39,549 nucleotides of DNA from contig JACRIW010000049.1 in assembly GCA_016215625.1 (NCBI GenBank), forward strand, positions 1 to 39,549, in the 5' to 3' direction. The notes below the pieces were generated by a model. It saw only the letters and a program-made list of their open reading frames with translations. It made no database searches and was not told where the DNA came from. The translations under genes and the position numbers were made by a program. The DNA comes from Candidatus Eiseniibacteriota bacterium (GTDB taxonomy: Bacteria; Eisenbacteria; RBG-16-71-46). Shown here piece by piece: positions 31,567 through 38,945 of this stretch (the first letter of the stretch is position 1; each line of letters opens with the position of its first letter).

Positions 31567-33171
31567 ATGCCGTTGCTCGGTGGTTCCCGCACTCCCGGCC
31601 GCCCGTCCGGCGGACCGGTGGTGCGCACGCTCGGCCCGGTGGGAAGCGCGGTCGCGCTCCTCGCCGCGATCCCGCTGCTGCTGATCGGGCTCGTCACGCT
31701 GATGATCGCGCTGTTGTTCGCGCGCGGCGCGAAGGGCCGGGTGCGGACGTTCACGTTCGGCGGGCGCATGCCCGGGCCCATGCCCGGCCCCGGCCCGGTG
31801 CCGCCCGCGGGCGACCCCGTGGTCGCGGGCGAAGACGGCGGGCCGCAGGTCGCGAGCGGCGCTCCCCCGCGCGCGAAGGACGGCGAGAAGACGTCGTATG
31901 CCGAGGTGGTCGAGGCGTGGCCGCTGCTGCTCGCGGCGTCGCTGGCGCTCGCGGCGCTCGCGCCGGGCGCGGCGTTCGCGAAGATGCTCGTGCCCATGGA
32001 CGACTCCCAGACGAACCACCTCAAGGCGTACGGCCTCGTGTTCTGGTCGCTGCAGCAGGGCGAGCGCTCCGAGTGGCTGCTCAACTACCGCGGCGGGTCG
32101 TTCCTGCTGCCCGGCGGCGCCGCCGAGGAGCGCGAGGCGAACATCCGCGGCGTGGCGTTCGAGAACGTTTCGGCCTCGGCCGAGGCGCAGATCCGCGCCG
32201 AGATCGCCGACGCGAACATGGAGTCCGTCGCGCTCGAGAAGGCGCCGCTGATCGCGGTGTACATCCCGCCGAACACGCCGCCGTGGGACGACGCGGTCAC
32301 GCTCGCGCTGCAGTACGCGGACATTCCCTACACGCGCGTCTGGGACGAGGAAGTGCTGCGCGGCGACCTCGCCAAGTACGACTGGCTGCACCTGCACCAC
32401 GAGGACTTCACCGGGCAGCACGGCAAGTTCTGGACCTCGTACCACACGATGCCGTGGTACATCGAGGAAGAGGCCGTGCAGAAGGCGATGGCGGCCAAGC
32501 TCGGCTTCGCCAAGGTCACGCAGCTCAAGGCCGCGGTCGCGATGGGCATTCGCGACTACGTCGGGCGCGGTGGCTTCATGTTCGGGATGTGCTCGGCGAC
32601 GGACACATACGACATCGCGCTCGCGGCCGCCGGACTCGACATCGCGGACGCGATCTACGACGGCGATCCGGCCGACCCGAACGCGCCGCGGAAGCTGGAC
32701 TACTCGCGCACGCTCGCGTTCCGCGACTTCCGGCTCGAGATGGATCCTTTTCTGTATCGCTTCTCCGACATCGACGTGACGCTGGAGGCGAACCAGCGCG
32801 GGCCCAACACGGTGTTCACGCTGTTCGACTTCTCCGCCAAGAACGATCCGGTCGCGGCGATGCTCACCCAGAACCACGTCAACGCCGTGCCCGAGTTCCT
32901 CGGCCAGAGCACCGGCTTCCGCCGCTCGCGCCTGAAGCCCGGCGTGATGGTGCTGGCCGAGGTCGAAGGCACCGACGAGGTGAAGTACCTGCACGGCCAG
33001 TTCGGGCGCGGGACGTTCACGTTCCTCGGCGGGCACGACCCCGAGGACTACCAGCACATGGTGGGCGACCCCGAGACCAAGCTCGACCAGTTCCCGCATT
33101 CACCGGGATACCGGCTCGTGCTGAACAACGTTCTGTTCCCGGCGGCGGAGAAGAAGAAGCAGAAGACGTGA
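31567..33171 (+). CDS. Envelope protein of the family often mislabelled asparagine synthetase B
   Basis: 534 residues; ATG 31567 has GAGGGAAGGG upstream. Residues 1-110 hold a membrane helix (26-52) and a Gly/Pro-rich linker. A second hydrophobic stretch (about 119-138) ends in GAAFA and looks like a signal peptide, directly before KMLVPMDDSQTNHLKAYGLVFWSLQQGE, the start of the family seen in Bacteroidetes. It continues with WLLNYRGGSFLLPGG, WDDAVTLALQYADIPYTRVWDEEVL, YDWLHLHHEDFTG and GRGTFTFLGGHDPEDYQH, a Rossmann-like amidotransferase-related fold. There is no N-terminal Cys nucleophile or SGGxDS loop, so it is not an asparagine synthetase. An in-frame GTG near 31905 could restart translation at the second signal. 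Fourth gene of the operon. Confidence 0.72.
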   Translation: MPLLGGSRTPGRPSGGPVVRTLGPVGSAVALLAAIPLLLIGLVTLMIALLFARGAKGRVRTFTFGGRMPGPMPGPGPVPPAGDPVVAGEDGGPQVASGAPPRAKDGEKTSYAEVVEAWPLLLAASLALAALAPGAAFAKMLVPMDDSQTNHLKAYGLVFWSLQQGERSEWLLNYRGGSFLLPGGAAEEREANIRGVAFENVSASAEAQIRAEIADANMESVALEKAPLIAVYIPPNTPPWDDAVTLALQYADIPYTRVWDEEVLRGDLAKYDWLHLHHEDFTGQHGKFWTSYHTMPWYIEEEAVQKAMAAKLGFAKVTQLKAAVAMGIRDYVGRGGFMFGMCSATDTYDIALAAAGLDIADAIYDGDPADPNAPRKLDYSRTLAFRDFRLEMDPFLYRFSDIDVTLEANQRGPNTVFTLFDFSAKNDPVAAMLTQNHVNAVPEFLGQSTGFRRSRLKPGVMVLAEVEGTDEVKYLHGQFGRGTFTFLGGHDPEDYQHMVGDPETKLDQFPHSPGYRLVLNNVLFPAAEKKKQKT

Positions 33172-33199
33172 GAGCGCGGGGCCGTGAACCGGTCATGCG

Positions 33200-33233
33200 A
33201 AGCGCCCCGGGAGATCGCTCTCCCGGGGCGCTT
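33200..33233. terminator. Bidirectional intrinsic terminator between convergent operons
   Basis: Fifteen-base perfect arms (33200-33214 and 33219-33233) around a TCGC loop; short T/A runs flank both sides. Ends the 25794-33171 operon and the OmpA gene. Confidence 0.85.
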
Positions 33234-33258
33234 TCGCGTGCCGCGTGGCGGGGCGCCG

Positions 33259-34725
33259 TTACTTCGCGCCGCCCGCCGGCGCCGCCTCGTCCTTCGGGAC
33301 GAACCGGCGCTTCTCGCGCTCGATCTTGAGCGCCTCGGTGTTCGTGACCTTGAACTCGACGCGGCGGTTCTTCGCCTTGCCGAGCGCCGTCGTGTTCGGC
33401 GCGACCGGCATCGTCGGGCCGTAACCCTTCACCGAGAAGTGCGACGCGTCGAGCATCGGGTACTTCTGCGTGATGTACGTGAGCACCGCCAGGGCACGCG
33501 CCTCGGACAGCGTCATGTTCTTCGCCTTCACGCCGGTGTTGTCGGTGTGGCCGCCGATCTCGATCGTGAGCGCCGGGTACTGCTGCAGGATCGCGGCGAC
33601 CTCGTCGAGGATCGGGAACGACTCGGGCTTGATCGACGCCTTGTTCACGTCGAACTGGATGCCCTGGAGACGGATCGTGCCCGTGTCGAGCAGTTCGGTC
33701 TCGCGCTCGCTCACTTCGATCGGGCAGCCGTTCGGGTCCACCTTGAGGCCGGCCGGCGTGGCCGCGCACTGGTCGAGGCCGTCGAACACGCCGTCGCCGT
33801 CCGCGTCGGTCGGGCAACCCTTGGCGTCCACCTGCGCGCCCTTCGTGCTGTTCTCGCAACCGTCGAGGCCGTCGAAGACGCCGTCGCCGTCGGTGTCGAT
33901 CGGGCAGCCCTTCGCGTCCACCTTCGCGCCCTTCGGCGTGTCGGCGCACTGGTCGAGGCCGTCGCACACGCCGTCCCCGTCGGAGTCGACGATGCAGCCC
34001 TTCGCGTCCACCTTGCAGCCCTGCGGCGTGCCTTCGCACTTGTCGAGGCCGTCGAAGACGCCGTCGCGGTCGGTGTCGAGGTGCACGCCCTTCGCGTCCA
34101 CCTTCGCGCCGATCGGGGTCGAGGGCTCCATGTCGATCCAGTTGCGGACGCCGTCGAGGTCCCTGTCCTTGTACTTGCCGCGGAACGCGTACTGCAGCCC
34201 GGCCGTCGCGGCGATGTGGTGGCTGAACTCGAGGGCGCCGCGCTCGCGGAACATGATGTCGCGCGCCTGCACGCGCAGGTACGTGCGCGGGTTGCCCATG
34301 AGGTTGTAGAGGAAGCCGACGCCGAGGCTCGGCGTGCCGCGGCCGATGTGGCCGGTCACGTCGTCGAGCGTGCGGCCGTAGCCGAGGCCCGCGAGGAAGA
34401 AGGGCGTCGCGCGCTCACCCGCGTCGCGGATGTTCCAGCGCAGGTCGAGACCGCTGTAGGACCAGTCGTGCGCGGGTTCGCCGGCCATGTCGCGCTTGGC
34501 GTACGAGCCCGTGAACGAAGCCTCCCACGTGAACACGTCCGACCAGCGATAACCCAGCGAGCCCGTGAACGACGGGGAATCCTGGAGAAAATCGCGGGCG
34601 TCGAAGCTCTGGATGCCGGCGCCGACCGACGCTTCGACGGGGTGCCCGCTCAGCTGAGCGCGAGCGGGCGCGACGCACGCCGCGACGAGCGCGACAGGCA
34701 GCAGGAAACGCTTCCACCAGGACAT
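33259..34725 (-). CDS. OmpA-family protein with thrombospondin type 3 calcium repeats
   Basis: 488 residues from ATG 34725 (GGAGG ten bases upstream). Signal peptide 1-23 ending ARAQ. Residues 25-183 form an eight-strand-type barrel (ASVGAGIQSFDARDF ... LQYAFRGKY). Residues 187-336 are five 30-residue thrombospondin type 3 units of the form DxDxDGVxDGLDxC, the first lacking Cys, expected to bind calcium and act as a rigid stalk. The OmpA/MotB C-terminal domain (about 345-465) has FDVNKASI, the peptidoglycan-binding IGGHTDNTGVKAKNMTLSEARA, KGYGPTMPVAPN, and KNRRVEF. An outer-membrane protein that ties the membrane to the wall. The tail (466-488) is basic. Single gene, leftward. Confidence 0.93.
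   Translation of the reverse strand: MSWWKRFLLPVALVAACVAPARAQLSGHPVEASVGAGIQSFDARDFLQDSPSFTGSLGYRWSDVFTWEASFTGSYAKRDMAGEPAHDWSYSGLDLRWNIRDAGERATPFFLAGLGYGRTLDDVTGHIGRGTPSLGVGFLYNLMGNPRTYLRVQARDIMFRERGALEFSHHIAATAGLQYAFRGKYKDRDLDGVRNWIDMEPSTPIGAKVDAKGVHLDTDRDGVFDGLDKCEGTPQGCKVDAKGCIVDSDGDGVCDGLDQCADTPKGAKVDAKGCPIDTDGDGVFDGLDGCENSTKGAQVDAKGCPTDADGDGVFDGLDQCAATPAGLKVDPNGCPIEVSERETELLDTGTIRLQGIQFDVNKASIKPESFPILDEVAAILQQYPALTIEIGGHTDNTGVKAKNMTLSEARALAVLTYITQKYPMLDASHFSVKGYGPTMPVAPNTTALGKAKNRRVEFKVTNTEALKIEREKRRFVPKDEAAPAGGAK
33718..34167 (-). repeat. Five 90-bp repeats coding for thrombospondin type 3 units
   Basis: Period of 90 bases within the OmpA-family gene; neighbouring units are highly similar at the DNA level, especially around the Asp-rich core and the GAKVDAKGC segment, so copy number may vary. 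Confidence 0.8.
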
Positions 34726-34843
34726 GCGAACGAAACCTCCTGAACCCGGTACAGGGCCGATCATGAAAAGGCGTGGCGGATCGCGCACGACGTGCGCGCC
34801 GGCGGATCCCCGAGCGCCTCGGACATGCGTAAAGGGCGGTTAG

Positions 34844-34852
34844 TGGTAGCAT
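34844..34852 (+). promoter_or_regulatory. Extended -10 candidate before the dinB-like operon
   Basis: TG-G-TAGCAT (TG at 34844-34845, -10 at 34847-34852); transcription would start near 34859, about 68 bases before ATG 34927. The -35 match is poor. Confidence 0.35.
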
Positions 34853-34926
34853 TCGGCCCCCCGCCGGTCAACGCACGAGGGTCGCCCCGCGGGAGCCGCC
34901 CACCACCCGCCGCGAGGAGGATCCCG

Positions 34927-35403
34927 ATGACCCCGGAACAGCGCCAGGCGCTCATCCAGAAATACAAGGCGGGCTACGCCGAGGTCGTGGCCGCGCTGGA
35001 CGGTTTCCCCGCGGACCAGCTCACCGCCCGGCCGTTTCCCGGCAAGTGGAGCGCGGCCGAGATCGTCCACCACCTGGCCGACTCCGAGATGAACAGCGCG
35101 CTGCGCATCCGCAAGCTGCTGGCCGAGAAGCACCCGGTCATCCAGGGCTACGACCAGGACGAATGGACGCGCGTGCTGCACGCCCACGACCGGCCGCTCG
35201 AGCCCTCGCTGCTGGCCTTCCGCGGGGCGCGCGAGTCCACCGCGCAGCTGCTCGACCGCATGACCGAGGACGACTGGCGCCGCCACGGCTGGCATTCCGA
35301 GGCCGGCGCGTTCCACGCCGAGCTGTGGCTCGAGTGGTACTCGGCGCACGCGCACAATCATGCCGGCCAGATCCGCCGCCTGCGCGAGGCGCTCGGCGCA
35401 TGA
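34927..35403 (+). CDS. DinB-family protein
   Basis: 158 residues; ribosome site GAGGAGG seven bases before ATG. DinB/YfiT-like four-helix bundle: LIQKYKAGYAEVVAALDGF, GKWSAAEIVHHLADSEMNSALRIRKLL, WTRVLHAHDRPLEPSLLAFRGARES, and AHAHNHAGQIRRLREALG. Candidate metal ligands are the His of HHLADSE (residue 47 or 48) and the His pair in HAHNHAGQI, as in metal-dependent DinB hydrolases and thiol transferases (bacillithiol or mycothiol users). Substrate unknown. Stop overlaps folP by ATGA. Confidence 0.88.
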   Translation: MTPEQRQALIQKYKAGYAEVVAALDGFPADQLTARPFPGKWSAAEIVHHLADSEMNSALRIRKLLAEKHPVIQGYDQDEWTRVLHAHDRPLEPSLLAFRGARESTAQLLDRMTEDDWRRHGWHSEAGAFHAELWLEWYSAHAHNHAGQIRRLREALGA

Positions 35404-36305
35404 GCGCATCGTCGCTCTGGCGTTGCCGCGGCCGCGTGCTCGACCTCTCGGCCCGAACCGCGGTCATGGGCATCGTGAACGTCACGCCGGACTCGTTCTC
35501 GGACGGCGGGCGATTCCTCGACCCGGCCGCGGCGGTCGCGCGCTGTCGCGAGCTGGCCGCCGAGGGTGCGGACCTGCTCGACCTGGGCGCCGAGAGCACG
35601 CGCCCCGGCGCCGCGGCCGTCCCGCCCGAGGAGCAGCTGCGCCGGCTCGAGCCCGTGCTCGCCGCGCTCGCGGCCCGTCCGGCGGAACTGCCGGGCGGCG
35701 CCGGAACGGCGCTCGTGTCCGTGGACACGCGCAGCGCCGTGGTGGCGAAACGCGCGCTCGAGCTGGGCGCGCACGTGATCAACGACGTCAGCGCACTCGA
35801 CGACCCGGACATGGGCGCGGCCGTGGCCGCGGCCGGCGCGGGACTCGTGCTCATGCACATGCGCGGCACGCCGGAGACCATGCAGCGCGAGACCGCCTAC
35901 GGCGACGTGGTCGCCGAGGTCGCGGCGCACCTGCGGGAACGCCGTGCGCGCGCCGTGGCCGCGGGCGTGGCGGACGAGTGCCTCGCGCTCGACCCCGGCA
36001 TCGGTTTCGCCAAGTCGGGCGAGCAGAGCCTCGAGTTGCTCGCCCGCACCGCCGAACTCGCGGCGCTCGGCCGTCCGCTGCTGGTCGGCGCCTCTCGCAA
36101 GAGCTTCCTTTCGCGCCTGCTCGACGGCGCGCCGGCGGACCAGCGGCTCGAGGGCTCGCTCGCCGCCGCGGCGCTGGCGGTGTTCGAGGGCGCGGCGATC
36201 GTCCGGGTGCACGACGTCGCGGCGACCGTCCGGGCGGTGCGCGTCGCGGATGCCGCACGCGCGGCACGCGCGGCACGCACCTCGCGCGGCACGCCGAACG
36301 GCTGA
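35400..36305 (+). CDS. folP: Dihydropteroate synthase
   Basis: 301 residues; ATG overlaps the dinB-like stop. Joins p-aminobenzoate to dihydropterin pyrophosphate in folate synthesis; target of sulfonamides. MGIVNVTPDSFSDGG (23-37), LDLGAESTRPG (60-70), SVDTRSA, INDVSALDDP, LMHMRGTPETMQ, LDPGIGFAKS, LLVGASRKSFL and a final RVHDV are the family's loops. The last 30 residues are an Ala/Arg-rich tail not normal for the family, probably disordered. Confidence 0.97.
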   Translation: MSASSLWRCRGRVLDLSARTAVMGIVNVTPDSFSDGGRFLDPAAAVARCRELAAEGADLLDLGAESTRPGAAAVPPEEQLRRLEPVLAALAARPAELPGGAGTALVSVDTRSAVVAKRALELGAHVINDVSALDDPDMGAAVAAAGAGLVLMHMRGTPETMQRETAYGDVVAEVAAHLRERRARAVAAGVADECLALDPGIGFAKSGEQSLELLARTAELAALGRPLLVGASRKSFLSRLLDGAPADQRLEGSLAAAALAVFEGAAIVRVHDVAATVRAVRVADAARAARAARTSRGTPNG

Positions 36306-36335
36306 GGAACGCCCGCGCCAACGGCGTGCGCGTCT

Positions 36336-36343
36336 GATACCTT
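36336..36343 (+). promoter_or_regulatory. Internal extended -10 before cdaA
   Basis: TG-A-TACCTT (TG at 36335-36336, -10 at 36338-36343), nine bases before the ATG at 36353, which has no ribosome site. Suggests a near-leaderless second transcript for cdaA. Confidence 0.4.
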
Positions 36344-36352
36344 GCGCGCGAC

Positions 36353-37177
36353 ATGATCGGCAACCACCCGCACTGGATCAAAGGCGCGATCGACATCCTG
36401 CTCGTCGCGGCGCTCTTCTACCGGCTGCTCACGCTCGGGAAGGGCACGCGCTCGGCGCAGATGTTCATGGGCCTGCTGCTCATCATCCTGGTCGGCCTGC
36501 TCGCGGGCTACTTCGACCTGCTCGCGGTGCGCTGGATCATGGAGAGCTTGCGCACGGTGTGGCTCATCGTGTTCGTGATCCTGTTCCAGCCCGAACTGCG
36601 CCACGCACTCGCGCAGTGGGGACGTACGCGCTACGTGCGGTCGTTCCTGCGCGGCGAGAACTACGGCGTGCTCGGCGAAGTCGTGCGCGCGCTCGAGTCG
36701 CTCGCGCAGCGGCGCCACGGCGCGCTCGTCGTGATGGAGCGCAACGTCGGCCTGCGCAACTTCGTCGAGACCGGCACGCGCATCGACGCCAAGGTGAGCG
36801 CCGAGCTGCTCGTGACGCTCTTCAGCCCCGGCTCGCCGCTGCACGACGGCGCCGTGATCATCCGCGAGGACACGATCATCGCGGCCTCGTGCATCCTGCC
36901 GCTGTCGGCCAATCCGCTCACCGCCGTCGCGCTCGGCACGCGCCATCGCGCCGCGATCGGGCTGTCGGAAGAGACCGACGCCGCGGTGATCGTCGTGAGC
37001 GAACAGACGGGCAGCATCTCGGTCGCCTACCGCGGCGTGCTCTACCAGCGCCTCGACGAAGGCCAGCTGCGCTCGGAGCTCTCGCGCATCTTCCGCATCC
37101 GGCCGCAGGACGAACCTTCCGTCCCCCCGGCGTCCGAGGGCTCGCCGCCCGGCGGCGCAGAAAAAGCCGCGGGCTGA
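36353..37177 (+). CDS. cdaA: Diadenylate cyclase CdaA (c-di-AMP synthase)
   Basis: 274 residues. Three N-terminal membrane helices (about 10-28, 36-58, 66-82), a coiled-coil linker, and the cytoplasmic DAC (DisA_N) domain. Catalytic motifs are DGA (165-167, in SPLHDGAVII) and RHR (197-199, in GTRHRAAIGLSE). Makes the second messenger c-di-AMP from two ATP, controlling turgor, potassium and wall homeostasis. Follows folP by 47 bases, an order seen in other bacteria; here no cdaR/ybbR or glmM gene follows, unlike the usual operon. The C-terminal 25 residues are Pro/Gly-rich. Confidence 0.96.
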   Translation: MIGNHPHWIKGAIDILLVAALFYRLLTLGKGTRSAQMFMGLLLIILVGLLAGYFDLLAVRWIMESLRTVWLIVFVILFQPELRHALAQWGRTRYVRSFLRGENYGVLGEVVRALESLAQRRHGALVVMERNVGLRNFVETGTRIDAKVSAELLVTLFSPGSPLHDGAVIIREDTIIAASCILPLSANPLTAVALGTRHRAAIGLSEETDAAVIVVSEQTGSISVAYRGVLYQRLDEGQLRSELSRIFRIRPQDEPSVPPASEGSPPGGAEKAAG

Positions 37178-37185
37178 GCGCGCGC

Positions 37186-38676
37186 ATGAGCGATACGGCC
37201 CATCCCCCGGGCGCCGAGCGCCGCCCCGTCCGCATCACGTCGCAGGCTCTCGTGCAGGTGGCCGACTGCCGCCGCCGGCTGTGGCTCGCGAACCTCACGC
37301 GCACGCCGATGGCGCCGCTGCCCGAGCACGTCGTCGTGCTGCGCGAGCGCGCCCGCGAGCACGAGCGCGCGGTCGCCGGCCGCTTCGCCGATCTCGCCGG
37401 ACCCTTCTGGAAGCACGACGGTCCGCTCTCCGAAGTCGCGGCGGAAACGCTGCGCCTGCTGCGCGAGACGCGCCGCCCGATCTGGCGCGGCGCGCTGGTG
37501 TCGGCCGACGGCCGGCGCGTCGCGCACCCCGGCTTCCTGTCGTGGGAAGGGGACGACCTCGTCGTGACCGAAGCGCGGCTCGCGCTGCGCCCCGACGCGC
37601 GCGCGGACTTCGCGCTGCAGCTCGCGCACGTGCGCGACCTGCTCGTCGAGACGGCGGGCATCACGCCGGCGCGCTTCGACATCGTGAACGGCGAGGGCGA
37701 GACGCTCGTGGTCGAACCCGCCACCGAGGCGCGCTACGCGTCGGTCGTGCGCGCGGTGGACGCGACGCTCGCCGAGCCCGAAGAGCCCACGGAGCTGCGC
37801 GCGCACTCGAACTGCAAGCGCTGCCCGTACTACGAGCACTGCTGGGACATGGCCGAGCGCGACGGACGCATCGAGCTGCTGCCCGAGGTGCAGAGCGCGC
37901 ACGTGCCCGAGTACCACGCGCTCGGCGTGCGCACGCTCGCCGATCTCGTCGCGCTCGATCCCGAGCGCCTGCCCGCCGGCCCGGTGCGAGGATCCGCGAA
38001 GCAGGCGAAAGTCGTCGCGTCGGCATGGATCGAGAAGCGCGCGGCGTGGCTGCAGCCGCCGATGCTGCCCGCGGGGCCGCTCGTGTGGTTCGACCTCGAA
38101 GGCGATTCGCTCGGCGAGAAGGCCGAGAACCCGATCTACCTGTGGGGCGTCGCGCTCGAGCTGCCCGGCGCCGAGCCGGCCGCCGAGGCGATCATCGCCG
38201 AGATGGGCGCCGACGGGGACCGCGCCGCGTGGGAAAAGTTCGTCGCGCGCGCGAACGCGATCCTCGACTCGCACCCGGACGCGCGCTGGGTGCACTGGGA
38301 CGCGTTCGAGCCGCTGTGGATCGAGCGCTACGCCGCGCGGCTCGGCGCGCCCGAGGGCTTCGTGAAGCGCATGAAGAGCGCGTGCTTCGATCTCAAGCGC
38401 GTGCTCGACCGCTGCGTGCGGCTGCCGCTGCGCTCGTACTCGATCAAGCACGTGGCGCCGTGGATGGGTTTCGAATGGCGCAATCCCGATTCCGGCTCGG
38501 AGTGGTCGGTCGCCCAGTTCCACCGGGCACGCGAGACCGACGACCCCACGGAGCGCGAGCGGCGGGTCGCGGCGCTCATCGAGTACAACGAGGACGACCT
38601 CTGGGCGATGCGCGCCGTGTGGCGCTGGCTGCGCGAACACGCCCCGGGCGCCCCGGGACCGTCCGGCGGCGCCTGA
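37186..38676 (+). CDS. TM0106-type RecB-like nuclease with Cas4-like iron-sulfur Cys and exonuclease domain
   Basis: 496 residues. Starts eight bases after cdaA. The N-terminal half resembles PD-(D/E)XK nucleases of the RecB/Cas4/AddB group: C28 after the first helix and C210, C213 and C219 (C-x2-C-x5-C, SNCKRCPYYEHCW) match the four ligands of their 4Fe-4S cluster. The nuclease motif region (GFLSWEGDDLVVTEARLAL) lacks a clear GxxD and ExK, so this site is probably weak or lost. The C-terminal half (300-480) is a DEDD-type RNase H-fold exonuclease with D303/E305 (WFDLEGD), D372 (WVHWDAFE) and the Y-x3-D motif 467-471 (YNEDD). Likely cleaves DNA or RNA ends; substrate unknown. Confidence 0.85.
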   Translation: MSDTAHPPGAERRPVRITSQALVQVADCRRRLWLANLTRTPMAPLPEHVVVLRERAREHERAVAGRFADLAGPFWKHDGPLSEVAAETLRLLRETRRPIWRGALVSADGRRVAHPGFLSWEGDDLVVTEARLALRPDARADFALQLAHVRDLLVETAGITPARFDIVNGEGETLVVEPATEARYASVVRAVDATLAEPEEPTELRAHSNCKRCPYYEHCWDMAERDGRIELLPEVQSAHVPEYHALGVRTLADLVALDPERLPAGPVRGSAKQAKVVASAWIEKRAAWLQPPMLPAGPLVWFDLEGDSLGEKAENPIYLWGVALELPGAEPAAEAIIAEMGADGDRAAWEKFVARANAILDSHPDARWVHWDAFEPLWIERYAARLGAPEGFVKRMKSACFDLKRVLDRCVRLPLRSYSIKHVAPWMGFEWRNPDSGSEWSVAQFHRARETDDPTERERRVAALIEYNEDDLWAMRAVWRWLREHAPGAPGPSGGA

Positions 38677-38683
38677 GCCCGCC

Positions 38684-38699
38684 CGGCCCCAAGGGGCCG
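38684..38699 (+). terminator. Hairpin after the nuclease gene
   Basis: Seven-base arms CGGCCCC and GGGGCCG (38684-38690, 38693-38699) around a two-base loop; no T-run. Weak terminator candidate. Confidence 0.35.
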
Positions 38700-38749
38700 T
38701 GCGCTGTCGCGCGGGATCGCGTCCCCGCGCACCTTCGCGGGCCGCTGCC

Positions 38750-38779
38750 TTGACGCGGGGCGCGTTCCGCCCTTATTTT
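38750..38779 (+). promoter_or_regulatory. Sigma-70-type promoter of the tRNA gene
   Basis: TTGACG (38750-38755), 18-base spacer, TATTTT (38774-38779). Transcription would start near 38786, about 32 bases before the tRNA. Confidence 0.7.
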
Positions 38780-38817
38780 TCGCGCCCCGCTGGCCCTTCG
38801 GGGCCGGCAACCGGCAC

Positions 38818-38892
38818 GCCAGGGTAGCTCAGTGGTAGAGCAGGGGACTCATAAGCCCTTGGTCGGGAGTTCAACTCTCCCCCCTGGCACCA
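38818..38892 (+). tRNA. tRNA with CAU anticodon (Ile2 or elongator Met)
   Basis: Cloverleaf read by hand: acceptor stem 38818-38824 with 38882-38888 (seven perfect pairs), D arm 38827-38841, anticodon stem 38843-38847 with 38855-38859 (A-G mismatch at the loop end), loop CTCATAA, T arm 38865-38881 with loop TTCAACT, then A and encoded CCA (38889-38892). The first pair is G-C, so not an initiator. The ACTCATAA ... CTTGGTCG context matches E. coli tRNA-Ile2 more closely than its elongator tRNA-Met, and tilS, the enzyme that turns this CAU into an Ile-decoding anticodon, lies directly downstream. Identity Ile2 is likely but not certain. Confidence 0.9.
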
Positions 38893-38945
38893 TCTTCCGG
38901 CGCGATGGCCTTCCGGCCCGGTCGCGCCCCTCCGAGGCGGAAACC

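Noticed and set aside
31567-33171. Asparagine synthetase B function
   Set aside because: The family is often labelled so, but there is no N-terminal Cys nucleophile and no SGGxDS ATP loop; the protein is exported.
37186-38676. CRISPR Cas4
   Set aside because: Cys spacing is Cas4-like, but the protein has an additional exonuclease domain, a degraded nuclease motif and no CRISPR context; TM0106-type family fits better.
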